64,000 nucleotides of DNA, taken from positions 5,670 to 69,669 of the forward strand of contig NW_003314293.1 of assembly GCF_000143415.4 (NCBI RefSeq). Reading direction: 5' to 3'. Below the pieces are notes generated by a model. The model saw only the letters and a list, made by a program, of their open reading frames with translations, was not told where the DNA came from and made no database searches. The position numbers and the translations under genes are program-made. Below, in pieces: positions 21,401 to 33,134 of the stretch. Positions within the stretch are counted from its first letter, which is position 1, and every line of letters starts with the position of its first letter. This DNA is from Selaginella moellendorffii (taxonomy: Eukaryota; Streptophyta; Lycopodiopsida; Selaginellales; Selaginellaceae).

Positions 21401-22525
21401 GGCCAGATAAGGACAAGGTCCTTGGTTGGCTAAGGAATGAAGTTCCTGGTTCAAAATGTTGAAATTGAACTGTTTAAGGTGGTGTGGCTTGGTCGTGATG
21501 ACCAAGTGGGAAGAGCACCTAAGGGAAATATACTATGTCCGTGAGATGGCATAGTGAGTCTGAGGAAAGTAGTCTTTATAAAAGACCCATGGGAGGGTCA
21601 CGAAGTTGGGCCGTGGATAGAGCCCATAGCAGAAGATGCTAAAGAGACGTACTAGGGGTGAACATCCTCCGGACTTGGCAAAGAAGAGTCTTTGCTATGG
21701 AACCGAAATAATACCTCAAGGAGGGAGGTAGAGATTCGATGTTGCTTGGTGCAACAATCAACGGATAGGAGCAAAAGATGAGTGGCCAAGATAGGGCTGT
21801 GGAATCCCTTGGGGGGAATCCAAGTGACAAAGTTAGGCGAGGAACACTAATGTGTTGGACGCTAACAAGTTGCGGGAAAGGAAGTGTGTTTCCAAGGAGG
21901 GATTCCGAAATGCTCCGGTTTGGCGAAAGTGGAAGCTCCAAAGGAGGGAGCGGTAAGGTAGCCAAATGATAGGGCCATGAACAGCCCTAGCACAAAGTAT
22001 GATAACTGGAACTTTGGCACGAAATAGAAGAGAGGATGATGGTGCCCTCGAGTAAAGAACTTCCTAGGATGGGAAGTGGAGTTGCACAAAAGGTGCAAGG
22101 CAAGGTGTCGGAGACACCTAGGAAATTGACTCCAAGAAGTCAAAATTCAAAGTTCCAAAGTGCAAAGGTTATATCGATGGAAATTGAGACTACTCGAGAA
22201 GGAGTAGTGGGATTGACTTAGAGAAGGGTCTCTAAGAGGTTTAGCGAGAACTAAACCAATAAAAGGAGAGAACCACTATATGTGGTCCAATCAGTCTCTA
22301 AGTTGGAGAGACTACCCTTCTTAGAGGATATGCAAAAGGCATGGTGAGCCTTCAATGTCCAACCATTGACGAATATGGAGAAGGCATGGTGAGCCTTCAA
22401 TGTCACACCATTGACAAATATTGGCTACTCGCTAAGGATGGAAATGGTAACACATGCGGGTGTTACTTTATAAAATGGTTCACCGTTCGATGAGGACATC
22501 GAACTTCGTCTATGGGTGGTGGAGT
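18419..22525 (+). other. Non-coding internal region of the LARD-like element
   Basis: No retroviral domain or long frame is seen on either strand. The region around 20936-21310 is similar to the minus strand of 24640-24900 in the older chromovirus. Two perfect GGGTTCGAGTCCC motifs, like a tRNA B box, lie at 20974-20986 and 21002-21014. Confidence 0.75.
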
Positions 22526-23137
22526 TGTGAGACACAAAATCCCTAGGCCCCAAAGTGGAGCCGGAAGGGCGCCACATGGTAGTGGTCGAAGCGAGAGCCA
22601 AACGAGCGTAACACGTTTGGACCAAAAGCTCCGACTTGAAAAGTCAAGAGCGGGAGTGGAACTCCCAACGAAGTGCTCGAGGAACGAGCACGAAGCGAGC
22701 AAAAGGCGAGGCTCCAAAAAGGGACCCAAAAGGACCAACACATGACACGTGGGAGTGTCCGAGATGGAGTCCGAAGTGGAGTCCGAGGTGGACCCGAGTT
22801 GGAGTCCGAAGTGGAGTCCGAGATGGACCCGAGATGGACCCGAAATGGAGTCCGAAATGGAGTCCGAGATGGACCCGAGATGGACCCGAGATGGAGTCCG
22901 AGATAGAGTCCGAGATGGAGTCCGAGATGAACCCGAGATGGAGTCCGAGATGGACCCGAGATGGACCCAAAATGGAGTCCGAGATGGAGTCCGAGATGGA
23001 CCCGAAATGGAGTCCGAGATGGAGTCCGAGATGGACCCGAGATGGAGTCCGAGATGGAGTCCGAGATGGACCCGAGATGGACCCGAGATGGAGTCCGAGA
23101 TGGAGTCCGAGATGGAGTCCGAGATGGAGTCCGAAGT

Positions 23138-23184
<47 letters not shown>

Positions 23185-24293
23185 TCGGGACCGAGACCGA
23201 AACCGAGGCCGAGGCCGAGACTGAGCCCGAGCCCGAGTCCGAGTCCGAATTCAAATCCGAGTCCGAGTCCGAGTCCGAGTCCGAGTCCGGAGCCTGAGAG
23301 GGTGAAAGCCCAAAGCGTTCGTCTCCCAGACACTGGGGGGTTTGGTGAGCTCCAAAAGTATAGTAGGGGGAGGACTGCAGTGGAGCCAGTTTGGCCAGGA
23401 AAGGCCAATTTGGCCCAGGAAGGCCAGACCCAGTGTTGGGTGATGAACTGACCACTGGGAAGTCCAAGACTAGAGTGAATACGGACCGACAAGCGGGGTA
23501 GCTTGGTGAAGTGTTCAAGAGCCGGCTCTAGTTCCCCCGGGAGATCGACTGGCCGATGCTCCCAGTCCAAGTGTGGGTGGCACTACCTACTTGGATACCA
23601 GGCGTGGCTCAACGGAACCTCGCTCTAAGCCCATGGCTAGAGCACCCAAAGGCGATAGGTGGGGAGAGTACCCAGGTGGCTCGCGTAAGGCCACGGTGTT
23701 CCGAAATGTCGTCCCAAAGGCCCAGATTGTGGAAAGGAAGAGGAGCAGTCCTCTGGGGTAGTGACCAAGGACACAGTCGTGTGGTGAGGAAGTCCCAGAG
23801 GACCGTGGGACTTAGTGGTCGAGCCTATGGGCCTCGATCCAGTGGCAGTGTTGGCAAACACGGCCAGGGGCAGAAAGGGACTTGGTAGGAATTGACAAAG
23901 GGACTTTGGGGAAGGCGATTCCCCAGGTCTGTGGGCATCCTAAGGATGCTAAGGAGTGGATCTAGGATGACCCCTCGTAGACAGATGGCCCAGTCTTGGA
24001 GAGATGGGATGGTGATGCAAGTGGTATTGGACCATTTGCGCAGCAAAGGTGAATGGGCATGGCCTTAGCGTAACGGGCCGAGATGTCAGTGGTACCTTTG
24101 GGTGTCGGTCATGGGATCGGACACGTGGAGCACTTGGACCAAGTGCAAAGGTTGAGTGGCATGGATGCCACTCTCAGGGCTAGCAAGCCCCAAGTCCTGA
24201 ATGGGACTTATGGAGGTTGTGAATGAGACTCCTCCAAGTGGTCGAAGGTGTGGTTAAGTGACTAAAGTAGAATGGAAAAATTAGTCGCTTACA
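22526..24293 (+). repeat. 3' LTR of the LARD-like element
   Basis: It is nearly identical to the 5' LTR. The 24-bp length difference falls mainly in the hexamer array (22755-23290). Confidence 0.9.
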
Positions 24294-24298
24294 CTACA

Positions 24299-24593
24299 GC
24301 CCCCTTGGGAGACACACGCTTTGGGTTTTCACCCCTCAACCTGTATTAGTACTCAGACTTGGTCTTGGACTTGATCTCGGACTCAAGCTCGAACCCGACC
24401 TCCGACTCGGTCTCGGACTCAATATCAGACCTGACCTCAAACCTGATCTTGGACTCGGTCTCGGACTTGATCTCGGACCTGATCTCTTGGACTCGATCTT
24501 AGACTTGGTCCTATCCGATGAACTCTTTATCATTCCAGTTGTGCTTTGGGGGATCCTTTAACTTACGACACCTCAAGGAGTTGGTTCCTTACA
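24299..24593 (-). repeat. Inner part of LTR A of the minus-strand chromovirus
   Basis: It continues the LTR interrupted at 16626 and matches 30190-30818, including TCCGATGAACTCTTTATCAT. It ends CCTTACA. Confidence 0.85.
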
Positions 24594-25010
24594 ACTTCAC
24601 CACCCATAAAAGAAGTTCGATGCCCACATCAAATGTCTCTTTTTTAATCCTACGACTTGTTGACCATGTCTCTGGAGGCATCCCCCCACTTAGCGGTGTG
24701 CCTAAATTAGCCTCTCCAGCCAAGAGCCCACGACAATGGAATATAAGTGTCCCTATACCCCTCACGTCACCACGCCCTAGTATGGGGTTGGGACTTGAAC
24801 CTAGCCTTGCTTCACTAGGGGGTTAGGACTTGAACCTAACCTCTGTAGAATACGTCTACGGATTTGATATCCCCGCAAGGAATCGGGTGTAGCTCCCTAC
24901 ACCTAGTCGACCTAGCAAACCCATGCTAATTAGTTTACCTTTGGCATGCCTTTGGGTCCCAACATATGCCATTGCTCAACTTCACAAATTGATACTTTTA
25001 ATTGAATTTT
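24594..25010 (-). other. Untranslated 3' region of the minus-strand chromovirus
   Basis: No gene is seen. On the minus strand it holds two GGTTCAAGTCC/GGTTCAAGTCCC motifs in the same context as the B-box-like pair of the LARD element. Confidence 0.6.
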
Positions 25011-28000
25011 GCATAAGTACATAGAGTTCTGCTTTGTAAAAATTCCTCCACTAGATCTCACAGGTTCACTAGGTTCTCCTCCGGTTCCCATGTTGCTTTA
25101 TAGTGTGGAAATCTTTTCCACTTCACATAGAACTCCCTCACCTCATGTCCTTGTCACTTACTCTTGCGCGGATTGAGGATGGCCTCAACTTTGTATTCCT
25201 CTTCCCTTTGGATAACTTCAGGTAAAGGTCTCACTTGGTCCTTGCAAAGCGGATCCTCAAAGTACGGCTTGAGTAAGGTCACATGGAACACTAGGTGCAT
25301 CTTCCCCATCTCTCAAGGAAGTCAGAAGCAATATGCCACTTTATCAATTCGTGCCTCAATCTCATAAGATCCCGCAAACCTGCTTAAGGAACTCAAGAAT
25401 AGTTCATTTCCAAGAATACATGCATTTTTACCTTTGGGTCAACTTCTAGCTAATCCCACTTGGTAACCTTAGGTTCTTGGTATTCAACCACACCTTCTCC
25501 CCAGGTTGGAACTCTACATCCCGGTGCTTCTGGTTCATATACTTGGTTTGCCTTTGTTGAGCTCATTCCAAGGAATCCCTCACTAGATTCCAAATGTTGA
25601 GTCTTTTCACCGTGAATGTCTCCACCACAGATAACTCTCCATGATACTCGGCCACGCTAAGTTCCACAAGACCTTCAATGGCTCACCCACTGATGACTTC
25701 CCATAGACTCACCCCAATACCAAACTTGATTTAATACCCAATACCTATCTGTGGGTGATAGGTTGTACTGAATTTCCACTTAATGCAATACTGTTCTAGG
25801 AGAATTCTCCAGAACCTACTAGTGAAGATCTTATTTCGATTTGATAAAATCTCTTTTGGTCTTCCCCGCACTCGAACCACTTGCTTGAAGAAAAATTTCA
25901 CCACACCTTCTACATTCACTTCCGTTGTGGTGGGTATGAAATGTGCCATCTTTGAAAATTGGTCCACCACCACAAATATCGCATCAAACCCCTCACTTGG
26001 GGGAAGTCCTGTGATGAAGTCCATCGTAAGACATTTCCATGGACGATCTAAAATTGGGATGCTTTGTAACAAACCCCCACTAGCCTTAGTCATGACTTTG
26101 ACCTGCTGATATGTTGGACATGTCTTTACATAATTTTGGCCATATCTGGCTAGTGATACTTCCTCTTAAGTAAGCCCATCATCTTGGGCACTCCGCTGTA
26201 TCCCACAAAAGGTTCGTCATGACACTCTTCTAAGGCTACCTTCCTTAGTTCCCCTTCTGGAACGTACATCCTTGTTTGTTTATAATAGATGAGTCTATTG
26301 CATTTCGCATAATCTATTTTCTCTTCTGTTGGCAACTCACCTTTCTAGTGAGCTTCTTGTGTCTCTTGATTCCTCAGCAACACTTCTTGTGCTAGACCAT
26401 CATTCTTATATGTTGTTTGCACATCATCCCAAAATATTGCTGTTGTGCTAGATGTTGCCAATTTCAAGCTTGCCTTTCGACTTAGAGCATCAGAGCATCA
26501 ACATCAGAGCATGATGTTGCTCTTCCCAGGTTTATATAGAATCTTACAATCAAATTCGGCCAAAGCATTGGCCCACCGACCTTGTTTCCCTCTTAGATCA
26601 GGCTACAATAAGAAGTGTTTCATTGCCATATTATCCGTGGAAACTTTGAAGTGACTCCTAAGGTAGTGTCACCACTCCTTGAGCACCTTGACCACCGCAA
26701 ATAATTCCTTTTTGTGGGTAAGCCACTTTCTTTGAGCCTTGTCTAACTTCTTTGAGAAGAATGCCACTGGGTGGTTGTTTTGTTTCAAAACTGCACCTAA
26801 CACAAAGTCTGAAGCATCCGTTTCTACCTCAAAGTCCTTACCAAAGTCTGGTAATACCAACACGGGAGTCTTCCTCAACTTCCTTTTAAGGTGGATAAAT
26901 GTAACATCGCATTCCGCTATTCATACCATCTTCCCGTTACCCATTTGGTTTGATAAAGGCAAGGTTACTCTTAAATAGTGTTTGATAAACTTTTGGTAGT
27001 AGTTGTATAGCCCCAAAAACGCCCTCAACTCATATACATTTGATAGTCGCTCCCATTTCTGGATCGCTTGAACCTTCTTAGGATCCACTTTGAGCCCGTC
27101 CTTGCCCACCACATGCCCGAGAAATTTTATCTTTTGTTGAGCAAAGTCACATTTGCTCTCTTCAGCATACAACTTGTGTTCCCTTAGTTTCTCAAACACA
27201 TTTGTCAAGTGTTCAATATGCTCCTTTAGCGTTTCGCTATAGATCAAGATGTCATCAATATAAATGACCACAAATTGATCCAATTAAGGTATAAAGATGT
27301 GGTTGATCAATGCCGAAAACGTTGCCGGCACATTGCACAGCCCAAAGGGCATCACCAGAAACTCAAAGCTCCTATACCTTGTCCAACAAACTGTCTTCTC
27401 AACATCTTCCTCTGCTACATTGATTTGGTAGTATCCTGACCTTAAGTCAATCCTCAAGAAGTATTTTGCCTTTCCCAACTTATCGAATAGGCTTCAATCC
27501 TTGGCAAAGGGTACTTGTTCTTCTTTGTTTACTTGTTGAACAACTGATAATCTATGCACATGCGTATAGATCCATCTTTCTTTTTCACAAATAATACTGG
27601 TGTCCCATACGGCGACTTGTTCAACCTAATATACACTTTGTCCACCAACTCTTTTAGTTGGCGCTTGAGCTCCTCGAGTTTCTTTTTGTTCAAACGATAG
27701 GGTGGATGAACCATCGCCTTAGCACCCTCGACCAGTTAAATCTTATGTTCTATCGATCGTGCAAGGGGCATACGCCGGTAACTCCTCCAGCATGGTATCT
27801 TCAAATTGGTCCAACACTCGCTAGATCACTAAAGGTATTTCTTTCGTTCCTGTCTTTTTGTCATTCTTCACCGAGAGTAAGCATAAAAATGCTACCTTGG
27901 TTCCTTTAGTGAGTTGTCCTCTTATGGACATTAAGTTTAAGCAGGAGTCCTTGGCCTTACATTACCCTACGTTTAGATCCTGGGCCTCCAACCTGGATTG

Positions 28001-28330
28001 TTCTCCCCGGGCATTCGCTAGTACTACAAAGTTCCTACCTTGTTCATGCAGAGCTACTACGAACCAATTGAACCAATCCATCTTGAAGATTACGTTAAAT
28101 CTCACTATGTCCAACACGGTGAAATCCATGTTTACTTTCCATGTCCCTACTTCGACTCTTGCTTGTCGAAGTACCTCATCGGTGCTTTGGCCACCTTGAA
28201 CAAACTCCCTAGTCCTTGGTTCACCCAGCTATTGCACCGTTAGTCCAGCTTGCTGGACTATGTCTGCAGCCACAAAATTATCTGAAGCACCTGTGTCAAT
28301 AAGGATTTTAACAAAACTACTTCTGAGCTT
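25010..28330 (-). pseudogene. pol: Degenerate chromovirus pol
   Basis: The minus strand reads, in order: an aspartic protease core IDTGASDNFVAADIV (about 28240-28330), reverse transcriptase ([14 protein letters not shown] near 27560, LRIDLRSGYYQINV near 27450, active-site YIDD near 27255), RNase H (FEVETDASDFVLGAVL near 26840), an integrase zinc finger (26150-26335), an integrase core (MDFITGLPPSEGFDAIFVVVD, 25731-26093) and a chromodomain (YVKWKRFPHYKATWEPEENL, about 25030-25160). Stops of all three kinds and frameshifts separate the pieces. The element is dead but was full-length, unlike the young chromovirus at 9-13.7 kb. Confidence 0.85.
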
Positions 28331-28439
28331 CCTTTGGAGGGCTATTAGATGTCGCGAACAACTCTCTACCAAAGTTGCTTGTGTAATGAGTAACTTTGAG
28401 CTAGGGACTTGATCATGTACCTTAGTTTAGATTTTACCC

Positions 28440-29592
28440 GACTTAATAGCTATATTGGCTTTGGCCTTCTTCAAGTAGGGACATTCCCTTGAAAAGTGTC
28501 CCACTTCACCGTAATTGAAGCATATGTTATTTCCCATGCTACTAGCTAACTTGACTTTCTTATCTGTGGGTTTGTCTCTTTTCACTTGACTCCCCTACGT
28601 ACTTACTCACTGGCCACCAAATCTTCCTTTTCAAAACCCCAAGGACTCATTCTTAAAGAAACTCTTCATAAATTTCCTTTTTCCATATGTTTTCATTTGT
28701 TTGACCCCTTTACTAAATGTGGACCCCAACCCCATCGTGTTCCCCTTTCGCATGTTATCATTGAAATGCACCTTAATAGCTGCATCTAACGCTTCCTTAT
28801 AGTTAGTCGGGTTTCAATGGATCACTTCACCACGAGCCTAGATTTGCAAGCCTGATATGAAGGCATGGAATGCATCCATATCACCCATATCCATGACAAA
28901 TATCCTCTTTGCTATAAACCCATTCACATACTCTTGAATGATTCTGGTCTGCTTCAGCCTACTCAACTCATCCTTTAGGTGCAGAGTAGCATTTAGAAGA
29001 ATGTAGGTCGAATCCTCACCTTCATCATTTCCCAAGTGGCCATTAGTCCTTCATTGGCTTCTGTCATTCTCTACCAAGACTTGGCATTATCTGCCAAGTA
29101 TGGTTTTGCACATGAGACCTTCTCCAAGCTCAATAACCGCAATGCTCGGAAGTAATCCTCCATATCATAAAACTAATCCTCCACTACTTTATAGTTATTC
29201 ACTCTCTTGAAGACCGGTGGGGGCTTTGGTTTGTACTTGGGAATTGCTTGAGGGATTGATTCCACTTCATTTTGTTCGACCTTGTTTGGTTCTGCCTCAG
29301 TCCCTGCCGAAGGGTCTGCACCTTCTGCACTGTTAGGATTTGTAGTCTTTTCCTTTTTCTTCCATTTCTCGTTACAATTTAGCTTACATACAAAAGTCTC
29401 TAACAGGGTATTGGTTTGTGCCAATTGTTCTTCTAGAACGTCCAATCGAACCTTGGACGACTAAACCTCACCACCAGACTCCTATTTGAAAGTTTCCTCA
29501 CTGGAGTCCTTCTCATGTAAGGATTCCTCATCCATAGCCTCTTGTTCAACTAGAGGCTCCGCCTTGGTTGGTTTACGCCTTACCTTTGCCAT
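28440..29592 (-). pseudogene. gag: Degenerate chromovirus gag
   Basis: The minus-strand ATG at 29592 opens a frame with Lys/Glu-rich start and a coiled-coil-like segment. It is broken by TAG at 29482, 29461, 29173 and 29071 before a frameshift near 29030. A capsid-like segment follows (28838-29035). A worn CCHC knuckle, CFNYGEVGHFSREC, lies near 28490-28540 with Tyr in place of the second Cys. Confidence 0.75.
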
Positions 29593-29651
29593 CTCCAAGC
29601 AATCTGCCTCTATCCTTCACTAAAATTGAAGAAAAAGCTTTAATACCAAAT

Positions 29652-30818
29652 TGTAAGTCATAAATTTTTCCTTTCTAATTTGTCAGCTTACCTCATCTAT
29701 CTGACTAACACTTCCTTGGACTTAGCTAAATTCCCTTGCTAAGGTTCTTGCCTATGGTACTAGCTCGTACTTAGTTTCAACTACTCACTACACGAGCAAC
29801 AAAGTGTTACCCATCCATCCACAAATTCCCAATCTCTCCCAATACCCTTCCCCGGGTTAGATTGGACTTAAGGTTTGGCTACTAAGCACACCAAGCCTCA
29901 AGATTCCTAGCATCCCTTGGTACCACAAGACTTGATCATAAGACCCTCTAAATCCCAAGCCTTGAGTGCAACACTTGCAAAAGGACGCGGCGGGGGGGGG
30001 GGGGCAAACCATGGCCTAACAGCCCGGTATAGGTACCCCTACTCCCCCACCAGCACCACCCAAGTCCATGCTCACTCCCACCCAAGGCCCCTTAGCCCTA
30101 ATCTCAACTTCAAGTCAGTTTGGAAGCACCACTGGAAAGTTCTTTCAAGACTAATTCCTAGACCTCACTATCCCTACTATACTTTTGAAATCCCTTGTAG
30201 CAACCTTGGGAGACACACACTTTGGGCTTTCACCCCTCGACCTGTATTAGTATTTAGACTCGGTCTCGAACTCAATCTTAGACTCAATTGTAAACTCTTG
30301 AGTTTAGACTTCCTGGGAGGTCACCCAACGCAGTACTATTTAAACCCAAGGACAATTAACCCCAAATATCCCATGACCCTTAACCAATTAAAAAAGGGGG
30401 TGCACTTTTGTTTATGGGCTCTTTCTCTTTATATTTAAACCCCATGGATTGTCTCTTGAGTTATTCCCTTTAGTTGCTTACATCGATCTCAGACCCAACT
30501 TCGGACTCAGTCTCGGACTCGATCTCAGACCCGACATCAGACCTGATCTCAGACTCGACCTCGGACTTGACCTCGGACTCGGTCTTGGACCCGATCTCGG
30601 ATCTCAGACTTTGTCTCGAACTCAGTCTCGAACTCAGTTTTGAACTCAGTCTCGGAGTCGGCCTCGGACTCGATCCCAGACTCTATCTCGAACTAGGTCT
30701 TAGAGTTAGTCTTGGACTCGATCTCAGACTCGGTCCCATCCGATGAACTCTTTATCATTCCGATCATGCTTTCGGGGATTCTTTAGCTTACGACACCTCG
30801 AGGAGTTGATTCTTTACA
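29652..30818 (-). repeat. LTR B of the minus-strand chromovirus
   Basis: It starts TGTAAGTC and ends CTTTACA on the plus strand. It is interrupted by a 194-bp solo TRIM LTR (30289-30482). A run of G at about 29990-30004 and degenerate CTCGGACTCG hexamers are included. Confidence 0.85.
30289..30482 (-). mobile_element. Solo LTR of a TRIM element
   Basis: This 194-bp unit, TGTAAAC...GCTTACA, matches both LTRs of the element at 30954-31627. Its flanks TCAAT and TCGAT fit a 5-bp target duplication with one change. Confidence 0.75.
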
Positions 30819-30953
30819 ATTGGTAGAATGGCTTACTCGGTCCTTCAAATGGATAATCATAAAGTATGTGAACTATTAACATTCAGATTGAGATGGTTAT
30901 TTGCTATTTGGTATGTATATATCATATAGGTATAAAGTTCTATAATATTCTTT

Positions 30954-31627
30954 TGTAAGTTTCTAAATTTAGATTTTCTAGAAAGTCATCCAACCCAATA
31001 CTATTCAAACTTAAAGACACTTAATCATCCCAAGACCTTTACCCAATTAGAAAAAAGAGTGCACTCTTGTTCATAGGCACTTTTTCTATATATTTAAACC
31101 TTTATTGATTGTTTTCTTAAATCATTCTTTTTAATTGCTTACAATTTATCACACTTTCCTATAAGTTCATGCCCTCATGAATAGAAGCTGAGAATTATAA
31201 CTCTTTCGAGAGCTTCACTTGCTTGACACCCTACCCCTCGGGTTGAGCACAGTTATAGCAAATTAAATTTGTCAAATATCAATCTTAAAATGTGGTATGA
31301 TTCCCTTAGTTAATTAATAGAGTTGGACTTGAAACAGCTCTGATATCAAATGTAAACTTTTGAATTTAGAGTTTTTAAAAGGTCACCTAACCCAATACTA
31401 CTTAAACCCTATTTAATTAAGTACAGATGCTAAACCAAATTTTGTAATATTTGGACAATAAAGGATTTTATTTGAACAAACATTGTTCAAAGTAAGGATA
31501 CTTAACCTCAACTATTCCAAAATTTTTACCCGATTGAAAAAAAAGGTGCATTTTTTTCATGGACCTTTTCTTTTATATTTAAACCCTTATAGATTATCTC
31601 TTAAATCATTCTTTTTAGTTTTTTAAA
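30954..31627 (-). mobile_element. TRIM (miniature LTR retrotransposon)
   Basis: LTR-like copies lie at 30954-31143 (190 bp) and 31351-31627 (with an extra 80 bp or so inside). The 207-bp internal part carries on the minus strand a tRNA-Met-type primer site, TTTGATATCAGAGCTG (about 31335-31350), beside the right LTR. There is no coding capacity. Flanks TCTTT and TCTTC may be the target duplication. Confidence 0.75.
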
Positions 31628-32800
31628 TCTTCCACTTATTTGAGTAAAGTTTGCTGAACACTTGGGCCATATATAAGTAGGACAATAATGGTCTTACAAC
31701 TCCTATCATCATCCATCTGCAAAATACAAAGTGGATGATTTAATATTAATTTGTTTTCATAATCTTATGGTACATGGTTTGTATAAAGGGTTCCTTGCTA
31801 AGTAAAAGGGATTGTATTGAATGTTGTGGCAAGTTGAATTGCAAATTTATGAGGTTTAACATAACGTCCAATAGGCCAATCCTTTAGAAATTATAACGAC
31901 TGAAATGTTTTATACAAAAGGATAAGAAACAACTAATATTATTTATAGATCCACTAATGCCTCTTTATAATATTTCATCAGATCCTGACCTATCCACCAA
32001 AGGATCTTGCTTGTTTTCCATCTTTTCTGAGAGGATGGGATGATAGAAAGTCTAAATATATAATTATAATGCCATATATTAATATTAGCATAATGGAATT
32101 TTAATAGCTATCGGATTGGTTTCAATTTATACAACTTACTCCTATACATAAATTAGGGTTTTTTGGCTAATTGATATGCACATTTTTATATTCCCTTTCC
32201 ATATTCTATGCACTCATATATCTATATTTTGTTTTTTATTATCAAGTTTTAAATTTTATATTTTAAATATTTCATAATTTTAAACATTATAAATAATATA
32301 ATTACTATTAGATACTATATTTTATATAATTTTCTCAATATAATTTTAAATATATTAAGGTTTAGCTAGAGTGCTAGCAAAAAAATATTTATTAGTATAA
32401 TATTTTTTTATATGAATATATATTACTTAAAATTTATTTTAAAATTAAATGTTTTATTTTCAGAACTTATTTCATTTAAATTTTAGTTCAATCTCAACCT
32501 GAAATAAATTTTTATAAAGAATATATTGTAAAAAATTTGTAATAAGAATGTAATGTTTTAAAAATTATATATATATAATATAATTAAAATTATATAAAAT
32601 TATAAATTATAAATTATAAATTATAAAATTATATATTTATATATTTTTATTTTTATTTATTTATTTATATATATATTTATTTATATATTTATTTATTTAT
32701 TTATATATATATATTATTTATATTTATATATATTTATATAAAATTAAAATTATATAAAATTATAAATTATAAAATTATTTATAAAATTATATATATATAA
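31628..32800. other. AT-rich gene-free region
   Basis: No gene is seen. From about 32150 to 32800 the sequence is almost only A and T, with many TATA, TAAATT and TTTAT runs. Confidence 0.7.
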
Positions 32801-33001
32801 TGTCTTAGGCGATTTCCCAATAAGATATTACAAAGAATATCTTATCGGGAAATCGCCTAAGACATTAGATATATATATCTAACAAAAATATATTATAAGA
32901 AATGTGAAACATAAGGTCGTGGGATCGAAACCTGTCTCAACCAATTTATATCTCGATGGTATATTCTTTGTAATATCTTATCGGGAAATCGCCTAAGACA
33001 T
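32801..33001. mobile_element. MITE-like inverted repeat upstream of EXECUTER
   Basis: A 29-bp arm starting TGTCTTAGGCGATTTCCC (32801) faces a complementary arm at 32837-32865, forming a hairpin with a 7-bp loop. A third copy of the right arm ends at 33001. The outer pair spans 201 bp with perfect ends TGTCTTAGG...CCTAAGACA. A tRNA B-box-like GGGATCGAAACC lies inside (about 32921). Confidence 0.65.
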
Positions 33002-33134
33002 CATAGCCTGTGTGTGAGTACGTGCGTGTGTATGGCGAACGTATGAGTGTGGATTCTAGGGTTTCTCCAAATCGACTGGGATTTGAGGATTCCTTCCGCT
33101 GCCTTAGGGCTCCAGAAGCGCAGCGCTTTGGCGC

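Larger units (their letters stand above)
16627..24293 (+). mobile_element. Large non-autonomous LTR retrotransposon (LARD-like)
   Basis: LTRs of 1,792 bp (16627-18418) and 1,768 bp (22526-24293) flank a 4.1-kb internal region without coding capacity. The element has TG...CA ends, a target duplication CTACA (16622-16626 and 24294-24298), a primer site TTTGGTATCGGAGC (18420-18433) close to the initiator-Met tRNA type, and a purine-rich run before the 3' LTR. Its LTR and internal sequence share blocks with the minus-strand chromovirus that it entered, so it probably depends on that family for proteins. Confidence 0.9.
15901..30818 (-). mobile_element. Old minus-strand chromovirus, interrupted by a related LTR element
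   Basis: LTR A is 15901-16626 joined to 24299-24593, and LTR B is 29652-30818. The internal region (24594-29651) carries gag and pol pieces on the minus strand with stops and frameshifts. A worn initiator-tRNA primer site (TTTGGTATTAAAGC on the minus strand) abuts LTR B. The flanks CTTGG (15896-15900) and ATTGG (30819-30823) may be a target duplication with one change. LTR A was split by the non-autonomous element at 16627-24293, and LTR B by a solo TRIM LTR at 30289-30482. Confidence 0.8.

Noticed and set aside
32915-32950. tRNA gene near the MITE
   Set aside because: Only a B-box-like GGGATCGAAACC is present; no A box, acceptor stem or anticodon arm can be folded.
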